Below, piece by piece: positions 54,971 through 64,000 of a stretch of DNA of 64,000 bases. Positions within the stretch are counted from its first letter, which is position 1. Each line of letters opens with the position of its first letter. The notes beneath the pieces were generated by a model. The model had not been told where the DNA came from. It ran no database searches and was given only the letters and a program-made list of their open reading frames with translations. The translations under genes and the position numbers were made by a program. Origin of the DNA: Bromus sterilis. Its lineage: Eukaryota; Streptophyta; Magnoliopsida; Poales; Poaceae. Location of the stretch: assembly GCA_950022295.1 (NCBI GenBank), contig OX465596.1, forward strand, positions 9,672,001 through 9,736,000. Reading direction: 5' to 3'.

Positions 54971-56753
54971 ACTATGCTATAAAATATGTTTTATCGAGCA
55001 TATTCCATTAGTTCATAATACGTTTGATACTATGCTATAACTGTATTAAGCGGAAACATTAATACAGGTGTGGTATACAAACAACCAGGTCCCTAGTTAA
55101 CCTTAGTATACTAGTCCATTGGGCGATTGATGATCAAGGTTTCCTGATCATGAGACAATGGCGTCTGTTGACAATGGAGTCGTATCATTGGATAATGATA
55201 TGATGGACATACACCCACCAGAAGTGTTGTGATGTGATAAAGTCACATAGTTCGACATTGCGATAACTATAACGTAGTGACTAGATCCTTAGACCGTAAT
55301 GATCATACGTAATTACTGTCTATTAGGATGCCTTGATTTGCTACCCACCGCCTGACTGAAATATGCTGGCCATAAAGGAGTACTTCAGGTATTCCGAATA
55401 GATATGTTAATGAGTATGCAAATAGATCAAAGCGGGATTTGTCCATCCGTGTGACGGATAGGTACTCTGGGCCCACTCGGTGATATTGCATCATAAAGTT
55501 TGCAAACGTGTGACTGGGTCACGGAGTTGTAATATCACGGGAACGAGTAAACTTGTTTGTTGAGAACGAGGACGAACTAGGTATATTGGATACCGATGAT
55601 CAAACCTCGGACAAGCAAAGTACCATAGGACAAAGGGAACAGGCACACGGTTAACGGATCCAACAGCGATTGAAGTTCATTCGATGGAAGCGCAGGGGCT
55701 ATCAAGGATTGTAACCAGGTCCAATTGATTAGTCATTGATCAATGAGAATTGTCTCGATCATGTCTGATGTTTCCCGGACCGTAGGGTGTTACACTTAAG
55801 GGTATTCGACGCAGTAAGGATTGATTCGGGATCACCGGAGAAATTGGAGAGAACACCAGAATTGTTTCGGTGATGACCGGAATTGTTCCGATGAAGGCCG
55901 GAAGTTGTTCCGGGTATTTTGAAAGGTTCAAAATATATTTAATAATGTTTAATATATGTTTTATTATTTAATTATCTGAATCAAATATTAAAATGTATTT
56001 AAATATAATTAAAAATGAATTAAAAGGCATATGGGCCTCATAGGGCCCATTAGGGGGAGAGGGAGTCCTCCCCCATGGGCCATGGCGCCATAGAGGGGCG
56101 CACCCCCTTTATTGGTGCGCCACCCCCTCCCTTGGGATTAGTCCCACCCCGGAAGTGGAGGGGGGTGGCACCCCTCCTTGGCCTATATAAGGAGGGGTAG
56201 AGGTGCCCTTTTATTCATCATATTTTTGAGATAAGTTCTCATCTCTCTCTCCCTCCTTTCTCCTTCCTCGAGTGGACTCCCCTTGTTTGGAGTCTACACT
56301 TGGTTGGGGATTTCTCCACTATACGCACGCCGTCATGCTACTGGAATCGGGATCCGAATCCATCTTCTTTCCGCTGCTCTACTGGTTCGGAGCCCGGAGG
56401 GACGTCGGGTATACTGTATCCGTACAATCCCGCGAGGCACTACACTTGTGGTGCTACATCGTCGTCGTGGCCGTATCGCGAGGTCTTCATCGACAACGTT
56501 CTGACGGGGACGTAATCCCGTCATCGGTCTACAAGGATCGGGTGGCTACAGGAGTCATCGTGGATCTGCGCGGCATCGGGGATTGCCGGTACAACTACAC
56601 CAACCACGTTCATGCGGGAACGTTTCCCGCTTAACGGACTACATACTGGTATGTGATCTATTTCTCTCCGTTACTTGCATCAGCATAGCATAGGTCTTGG
56701 GTATGGGTCTCGTAGGTTATGAAAAATTTTGTTTTGTGCCCCGAACCCCAACA
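54971..56753 (+). repeat. Copia 5' LTR (start not exact)
   Basis: About 1.78 kb, the usual LTR size for BARE/Angela-type copia elements, ending '...cgaaccccaaca' at 56753. A TATA box 'cctatataagg' lies at 56182-56192. The 5' terminus (normally TGTTG) is not seen; the sequence simply follows the gypsy fragment at about 54970, so the LTR is probably truncated on the left. Confidence 0.6.
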
Positions 56754-56754
56754 G

Positions 56755-56767
56755 TGGTATCATGAGC
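56755..56767 (+). other. Primer-binding site of the copia element
   Basis: TGGTATCATGAGC, one base after the LTR end, is a near match to the initiator tRNA-Met primer site (TGGTATCAGAGC, with an inserted T). Confidence 0.75.
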
Positions 56768-59700
56768 AAGGCTATGCGTAGATGTATTGTACGGATAGAA
56801 CATATCTAGTATGTGGGCATCAATTCTCCAATTGTTACCCTCTCACGTGTACTCATTTAGCATTGCGGCAATGTTTGATGAAGCGGCCCCCGACCGACCT
56901 TATGCGTTTACGCAAGACTGGTTCCACGCTTGACATATGGCTTGTACCATATAAAGTGGCCGGGGGGGGTGTCTGTCTCTCTGCATTAGCGATGCGAAGA
57001 TGTTTGCAATGGAGGGCCCCGACAGGGGTGTAATAGAGACAATTGCGGGATTGGTGTTGTGGCTTGTTTTCGCAGGATAGAAAGTGGTTCTTTTCTCGAA
57101 ACCCCTAGTAGCCACGTAAAACTTGCAAAAGATAAAGTAGAAAGGCGTTTTCAACTTTAATTTGCATGTCGGGGGGAATCATAGCATGTATGATTTATAC
57201 TGTTGCATCATGTTTTGCTAATATGTTAGATATACGACGGTAGGATAATAGGATGATCCCTCACTAAAACCAACATAGTGTCCTTACCCTAGTGAGCATC
57301 ACCTGGAAAGTTCTATATTATGGAGGCACCACGTGTCACACGTGTGTCAAACATTTTTTCGTTCACATGAGGTGGGTGTAGCAAGACTGGCATATGTATA
57401 TGATATGGCCTTGCATGACACAGCAACAAATCACATAGGGTGTGGTGGCGAGCCTGGCATATGTATATGATATGGCCTCGGGACACAAGAGACCGAAAGG
57501 TCGAGCATGAGTCACATGGATGATGTGATTGGCATGATGGCCTACCTTGAACAACATACTGATGGCTGTGAATATCGGGGGAGGTATGTTGTTCAAGGAT
57601 CGTGTAATCACTTAGAATAAACTATGAGGGATGTTTGTCTGAGTGGGAGTTCCAGAATTGTTTTTTTGAAACATGAACTCCATATTATGAACTTAATCTT
57701 CATGTCTTAGCAAATATCATTGTAGATAACGTCATACCAATGTTTACAACTATGGCTCTTTTAGTATGATATAACTTAAGGTAAATGGGTCTTACTTCAT
57801 TGATGTGTACCAACACCATTAGAGACATACTCATTAGTGATGAATTGCTAAACATAATACGAAGAACTGCTAGGAGATACACCTGACAACTCCGTAATCA
57901 AGGAAGATGATGATGAGTATCGCACTCACCATCACTTATGAATGACTGTCCAATACACCATAATTCATTCTATGGAATCTGAATTGTGAATGCATGTTAA
58001 CCAACACGTATGACGTGCTAGGTGAACTTGAAAGCACTTGGTCACAAATCAGAGTAATGGAATATGAGTATATGGACGGGGTTTCTTTCAACTATGGTGG
58101 AAGGAAAAACCTGCTGAGAAAGTCACTTGGAAAATGTATAAGATACATGGAACACCTTGTGTATAACTTGGACTACTGAATGACTCGTTACTTTGCGATA
58201 ACTGGGGAGTTGCATCCGTTTCCTCCCAGTTACAAAGACCATGTATGGACTATGTCATGAAGGAGAATCGTTCACCTATCATGAGGTCATGGTTAAAGTT
58301 AAGAACTTTAAGAGTAGAACCAATACAGGAATAGTCATTGACGGAGAAGGTATATTTGATATACGAGTTATAAATGTCTTTCCCACAAAACACTAATTGC
58401 GGTTGATTAATTATTCGATGCTTGAACTTACTGCTTGAGAGTGACTTGGAAGGGATGAGGTGACAATGTGTGCTGACGGCAATCAAGATAGTTGATGGTC
58501 GACAACACTCTCCCTCTACATCTATCAATTGATTTATGATCGTTTGAATGAGGACTTTATTAGTGTGTCTTGCATCTCGCGAAAATAATTATTCATATTA
58601 GTGAGAAACAAGTCAGTTGTTCTCCTTTTATGAATGATATATCTTATGGTCACATTACGATTATGAATGAGTTATTCTTATATTGATGATAGTTGTTTGA
58701 TCATTTATAAGAAATATTGTAATGCCAAGAAATATCCAGGCTTAATAATGACACTACAGTTTAAGTCATGAATGGTATGATGATGTCTTAAGATACTTGA
58801 TCTCTTGACACATACAAACCATGCCTTTTAGGTGAGATGACTAAAACCTCGCATTCTGGTAAACAGAATGTGTACTGATTGTTGAATATCATACATTGTG
58901 ATGTATCGTATGTCAGCATGTGGTGAATTTCATTATTTCGTGAACTTCGTATGTTGAGTTAGATGAATATTTGTATTCACTAATGAAACATGAGTCTGAA
59001 ATAATTTGATATGATCAAAAGGGATTTCAGAGTAAAGATGGATATTAGATTAACAAGAAAGACAAGTCTCTACGATTTGATCAAAGTGACAAATGTTTTG
59101 AGTTAGTCTTGGGCATAAAGACTTGTGTGAAAGTTGTTCCACAAATTGCAATGTCTTGAGACACTTCAATATGATTGACGTGCCTGAACATTGTGACCAT
59201 ATTCTATCGAAAAGTGTATGGTCTAAGTTATCTCTTACCAAGTTACGTTATTATTGTTTAGAGTTATTAATTTAATATGCAAACACCCACTTCAGCATAG
59301 GGAACCATCTGAGTTCGTGGAAACCAACACTATATATGTCATGGTGTGTTGTGGTTTCTAGGAAGCTTGATTTACGTAAGATAAATTATCTTTGTAGTGT
59401 ATCCTTAGACAACTATGGATGCATCTTCCACAACTAGAACCAAAAGGAGCAAAACTTGTATTGCTATGTTTGGTGTTTGTCAAGAATTGTTCTTGATAAA
59501 TGTGGTAATGGAAGAAAAGTGAAAGTTCAACCAAGGTAATTGACCTTGCCTCCAAATGTCAGAGTAGTGCAACGGAATATGTTCTGGAAGCAAAACTCTA
59601 CAATAAGAGGAGAAACTAATGATAATGATCATGATCTTCTGATGGGAGCTCTTACTGAGAAAGGTAGGATTCAAGAATATATATTTGCCCCTGGTGCAAA

Positions 59701-59778
59701 ATGATATTCATGATTCACTTGTCATGTTAATGGAACAAGACATTCCTACAAACTACAAAGAAGCGATGGTGGACCTAA
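56768..59778 (+). other. Decayed internal region of the copia element
   Basis: No ORF longer than 92 codons on either strand. Most of the region shows no readable protein motif, apart from the reverse-transcriptase-like patch just before 59779. Noted small structures: a 25-bp phrase around 'ctggcatatgtatatgatatgg' repeated at about 57386 and 57453, and a 15-bp perfect stem (57545-57559 with 57584-57598). Confidence 0.55.
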
Positions 59779-60050
59779 CACTACTAGGGAATAGCCTTAT
59801 AGTGGCGCACTGATTTTGTGTTTAGTGGCGCATTATGGATGCGCCACTAACTACAAGCCACTAATAAGGGCTTAGAGGTGGCGCATTCTGGATGCGCCAC
59901 CCCTAAGGCCCTTAGGCGTGGCGCATCTCAGAATGCGCCACCTCTAAGCTCTTAGGGGTGGCGCATTCCGGTATGCGCCACGCCTAAGGGGCTTAGGGGT
60001 GGCGCATTCACAGTGCGCCACTAATTACTAAACAAATGCGCCACTAAATA
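59779..60050. repeat. CACTA-3 left TIR and subterminal repeats
   Basis: About eight copies, in both orientations, of 'ttaggggtggcgcatt' and 'atgcgccacccctaa' variants between 59808 and 60050. They are the same repeat as in the small CACTA at 34355, where the matching end (35800-35871, reverse complement) lines up almost base for base over the first 100 positions. Confidence 0.9.
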
Positions 60051-60733
60051 ATTACAGAAAACAAAAAAAAAGAATTACATAAAAGAATAAAAGCATTATA
60101 GATATTTTTATTATATTACAGAAATGCAAAATGCAATATAACAATGAGGCCAACAATTATTGATACAAAAGAATTGCAATATAATTTTTATTACAAAGGT
60201 TTAGAGGCCAACAAGATTCACAAGATTACATTCCATCACAAAATTACAATGAGTCCAACAATTATTGAAAACCGAAAGCTACTTTCGTCATCACTACTTG
60301 TTTGCTCTTCAACCTGCACAAAACAAAGCTTTAGAGGTCACATCCATATGAATCATACCAAAGGAGAACAAAGCAATCTAGCATCTATTCTTATCAACAA
60401 CTTAAAGCAAGTCGATGAATGGTGAAAAGCATGCACATATGCATCAAAATGCATATGCAGTGACCTTTATACACAAAGAGCACCAAGAGTATTTGACACT
60501 ACCATCTAGTACACAAAGAGTACATCCAAATTACACCCAAATTATACAAAGAGTACATTCAATTAATTGTTTTGACTCGGCTCGGGGAATGGGCGGCATC
60601 CTTCTTTCGTCATGAAGGGCCTTGTGTCACGCAGGGCCTTTAGGCGGACTTCTATCTCCCCATTGGATGGTGCAATGTTGGAGTGGAAGATCGACCCCCT
60701 CATTTGTACTTCATGACGGATGATAGTCGCCAT
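60051..60733. other. CACTA-3 3' non-coding region
   Basis: AT-rich sequence with short repeats such as 'caaagagtaca' (60494, 60549). It lies between the subterminal repeats and the stop codon of the minus-strand gene and probably includes its 3' untranslated region. ORFs at 60144-60615 are short and without recognisable domains. Confidence 0.5.
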
Positions 60734-63700
60734 CTACGCTTGGATGTGAAAGAACTCCTCCTTCATATTTGCATCGGCGATTTCCGCCTTCCTTTCGGCC
60801 CACGCTCTGAGATGACTTGGCAGCGTAAGTTTGCGTTGTTCCTGTACAATCGCCCTCATGTGATGAAGGGCGTAGTACGCATCCCTTACACTGCCAGTCG
60901 GCTGCTTGACGCACGGGAACTGCGTTACGTGGTTGAACACGTTCACGCCAGGCTGATTTTTCCTGAACTTCTGCTTCACGATCTTGCCTCCGGCTTTTAT
61001 GTAGCCGACGAGAGCATCATCCAAAACTCTCATGATATACTTGTAATCTTTCTTCTTCACACTCCCCGAGTCTAAATACACGGCATGCGAGTGTTGCGGT
61101 GAAAAGCAGATGAGCACGCAGTCTTGATCCTCACTGCATAATTAAAACAATCCAAAAGGAATGTTGGAAGAGGACAATGGAAAACTAAGAAAGCATATAC
61201 GCTACGGAGGCGAGCGAATGACTTACTTGGGAGAGTAGGTCATAAGAAATGAATCTTTGTCGGCGTTCCGTAGCATGAAGTCTGTGATGTACCCCGCCGG
61301 AGAGCCGCGTCCCCGTCGTCCATCAAGATGCTTTCACGCATGTAGAAGGGGTCCAATATCGCGACGCTCGGGGTCTTATCTCTCCTGATACTCATAGAAA
61401 GGCTAAGCGAGAACAGACGGATAAGGCTATGGTCCAGCCGCTTGAGATGGTACAAATTGAAGATCTCTGAAAACCGCAGGATTATCATATCCGCGGGGAT
61501 AGTGTTGATGAAGCCCATGTTGATTGGCACCTTGGCCATGAAAACCGGGTACGAGGGATTATCTTCTCGAAGAAGAATCTTCTCTAATGCCATAATACTA
61601 TGATGCACACTCTGCATATCCGAAGTTGCAAGGTCCAGCATGTCCTTAGGTAGCATCGCCCTACCAGCCACATGGACTTCAAACGAGAGATCCTTGGGTC
61701 TTGGTGGCCCGTCCTGAGCCCGGATCGGCATCGAAGGTTGGCTACTAGAAGTGATGCTCTTCTTTCTTTTCCGTCCCTTCTTCTTTTCTGATTTTGAGCA
61801 GTCACCGGCCTTTATCTGCTCAGTGGCCGCCTTATGGAGTGTGGACGGGCTGAGAATAGATCTTGTGGCATCTGCTTGAGGCTCGGTGAAGGCGCAAGCT
61901 GCTGGAGACATGTCCTGAGAAGCAGCGAAGAGACGCGTGGAGCAAGCAGGCTTCGCCGCAGGATCAGCTGGACCGCGAGCTTCCTCGTCATGCTGATAGG
62001 CTCCTTCAGCAGGAGGCATGAATAAGTCATCAGCATCATACAAAGTATTGATGAACTGGTCGGCGCTGATATCATCATCAAGATCATCGTCTTCTTGTTG
62101 TGCTCCGATGGGATCATGTGGCGCCGACACGATGACTAGCGGTGTTGTCCTAGGTGTGGTTCCCCTTTCCCCCGTCATTAAACGCATTTGGCTCTTCGGC
62201 CATAGGCATATTTGGTTGAAACAGTCACTGAGGACTGCCGGCTCGTCCTCATCGTATCCGGGGGGTTGAATGGGAGGTTCAACTCTCTCGTAGCCCGAAA
62301 TCACGAGAGAGATTTGAACCCTATGCATCTCCGGTGCCATCGGCATATTGTGCATGATTCAATTTTGTGGTTGAATGATTTTACCTTTGGCAACATCCTT
62401 CAACTCGCCGTCCACGACTTGTAATAGAATGCATGGAGTGTCCTCCTGCGAAAGAGATATATATATATATGCATCAGCGAGATTCCACTAAAAAAGGGCG
62501 TCGAGGTGAAGTCCTCGTTTGAGTTGCAAGGAGATGAAGTCCTCGTTTGAGTTGAAGACGCTTATAGTTACCTTGAGGGCGTCGAGGTCGGCTAGTGAAG
62601 GGACCCCGCCGATGACGGCGGGCATGCAAGAGACGGAGGGCGCGCTGCCTCCCGTGGCGTCGGTCGCCATATTTGTGCTGCCGCCGGGTGCATTATTGTT
62701 ATGCCCCGGTTGCTCGATCGTGGCCGGAGGATTTACCATCACGTCCGGCGTCGCCGCCGCGGTGTTGGCGGCCGGAGTCACCAATACGCCGGGAGTCGGT
62801 GCGGGAGGCACCACTATGGCCGGAGTCGGGACTGCAGGCGCCGCGGGGCCCGAGTTGCTGCCGACCATGCTGGGGACTGGTATGGGCCCTTGTCCACCAC
62901 GCGCTTGCCAATTCGCGAGCGACTGCATCATATCTGGAAGGAGAGCGTTCATCGTCTTCGCCACTTCGTCCTGGACAAGCTGCGGAAGCATGTTCACCTT
63001 CTCCTCCAGTCCACGAACATAAGCGGCATCTTCTTCGGTCCTTCTCGCCTTGCGCCCCCTCGAACCGGACTGCTCCGCCGATTTTCCATAATATTCGGAC
63101 CAATTTAGGTCCGCACCAAAGCCGACCACATGGCCGGCTGACGATGGCTTCGCCGTCACGTCGTCAACCTTCTTGACCTTGTTCAACGCCCTGTTGAAGG
63201 CGTTGTCCCACGGGCCGGCCGGCCTAACCGACGACTCCTGCGATGAGGCGATTTTCATTTCCGCTTGGTGCAAAAAGAATGTGAAACGTTAAGAAATTGT
63301 GAACTTCACTCGAGAATTCAATCGACAAGGTCGCGTGGTAAACTACTTACCACGGCAGTCGTAAACTCCTGAATCTTAGGATCGATAATTATTTTTGAGG
63401 TTGCTTTGTCCTTATAGCTCCGGGCCCTCACAAAGAATTCGGTCTGCGGATCATCTTTGTATTGCTGGAAGGGGTTAGGTATGCCCGCAGCGGCGTACTC
63501 GGCATCCTCCTTGTCCCATTTAGGCTTGGAACTTTTGTAACCACCGGCTCCGAGACGATGGTTACCTATGACCTGCGACCGCATGGCCTTGCCCTTTGCA
63601 CTCGCGGCCTTGGCTTGCTCGGACTCACACCTAGCCTTGAAAAGGTTGTAGGTAGCTTCGTCGATCAACGGCTCTTTCTCCTTGAGCTCCTCCCAGGTTT

Positions 63701-64000
63701 TGTTCTTTTCAAAAATTGCCCTCTTCACCCGGGTTTTCCAACTGGACAAGGCCTTGCTCATCTTCCTGAGGGCCCATGTGTTTACTTTGTTCCCTCTGAG
63801 TTTGGTGTTATCGTACGGCTCCGGAAACTTGTATCGTCCGTGCATCTTGTTGATAAGAAGCTGACAATAATGAATATTGTCACGACTCCTGAGGTTAATC
63901 GTGGTGATCGGCACGGTGTTGCGGAGGATCGCCGCGACTTGACGGCCGTACCCTTCCGAAAAACGTTCGGGCTCTTTAGGAATCCCGACGGCGGTCACAG
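60734..64000 (-). pseudogene. CACTA-3 second gene: Transposase_24 / DUF8039-like / Ulp1-like fold (broken, 5' end outside window)
   Basis: Exons on the minus strand. The first, from beyond 64000 to about 63347, carries Transposase_24 (INKMHGRYKFPEPYDNTKLR, LGAGGYKSSKPKWDKEDAEY). About 63269-62567 reads NWSEYYGKSAEQSG and a Pro/Ala-rich linker. 62447-61228 has a DUF8039-like part (TPCILLQVVDGELKDVAKG, HRVQISLVISGYE), a nuclear-signal-like KSEKKKGRKRKKS and the start of the Ulp1-like part. 61133-60734 ends it (CFSPQHSHAVYLDSGSVKKK, CVKQPTGSVRDAYYALHHMR). A TGA stop at about 62356-62358 and a frameshift near 61297 break the gene. The position of the protease Cys is Asp here (GSVRDAYY against GTEPCAYI in CACTA-1), so this domain should lack protease activity even if repaired. 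Confidence 0.78.

Larger units (their letters stand above)
54971..59778 (+). mobile_element. Degenerate Ty1/copia element (BARE/Angela-like), plus strand
   Basis: An LTR-like segment ends at 56753 and is followed by a primer-binding site and about 3 kb of heavily decayed internal sequence. The internal part ends with a short readable patch (MEQDIPTNYKEAMVDL, about 59728-59775) typical of the start of the copia reverse transcriptase. CACTA-3 starts at 59779 and interrupts it. No complete gag or pol frame remains. The LTR phrase 'taagcggaaacattaataca' resembles, from memory, BARE/Angela-type LTRs. The LTR's own TG start is not identified. Confidence 0.6.
59779..64000 (-). mobile_element. CACTA-3 (open at the right window edge)
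   Basis: Starts CACTACTAGGGAATAGCC at 59779 in the copia element; TAA (59776-59778) is the presumed left target duplication. Subterminal repeats follow, then a minus-strand gene whose 3' end is nearest this terminus, as in CACTA-1. The rest of the element, including its TNP2 gene and right end, lies outside the window. Its TIR and subterminal motif match those of the small element at 34355-35871. Confidence 0.88.

Overview
The window looks like intergenic DNA of a large grass genome, most likely Triticeae (wheat, Aegilops, barley or rye). I found no convincing host gene, rRNA, tRNA or CRISPR array. What is present: a satellite array, at least four CACTA (En/Spm) DNA transposons or derivatives, a LINE, several Ty3/gypsy and Ty1/copia LTR retrotransposons and a Cassandra-like solo LTR, many nested in each other. 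Nearly every transposon gene carries stops, frameshifts or deletions. Family assignments come from reading motifs by eye; no database was searched.

Layout. 1-12533: tandem array of ~338-bp monomers resembling the Afa (pAs1) satellite, with a six-monomer 2026-bp higher-order repeat and then a four-monomer 1330-bp one. 12534-25252: minus-strand LINE 3' part, split by an 11,468-bp CACTA element (CACTA-1, 13000-24467) with TIRs and a matching 3-bp target duplication. CACTA-1 carries a broken TNP2 transposase gene, a broken second gene (Transposase_24, DUF8039-like and Ulp1-like parts), an apparently intact two-exon gene for a small coiled-coil/membrane protein, and two monomers related to the flanking satellite. 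25253-26685: plus-strand LTR fragment. 26686-33340: minus-strand LTR retrotransposon with two 1462-bp LTRs and a single unusual ORF. 33341-43139: degenerate minus-strand Athila-like gypsy element, with a 1517-bp non-autonomous CACTA (34355-35871) in its 3' non-coding part. 43140-48398: two LTR-like tracts around a truncated copia element. 48399-~54121: plus-strand CACTA-2, its transposase core deleted, with a Cassandra-like solo LTR in its subterminal repeats and a near-perfect ~96-bp-arm hairpin upstream of the transposase start. ~54122-54970: chromovirus-type gypsy fragment. ~54971-59778: degenerate copia element. 59779-64000: CACTA-3, inserted in the copia element and running off the right edge.

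The parts relate in three ways. Satellite monomers lie both in the array and inside CACTA-1, so the two share ancestry. The small CACTA at 34355 and CACTA-3 share TIR and subterminal repeats, so CACTA-3 or a relative is a plausible source of transposase for the small element. The nesting gives relative ages: the LINE predates CACTA-1, the gypsy element predates the small CACTA, CACTA-2 predates the Cassandra-like insertion, and the copia element predates CACTA-3.
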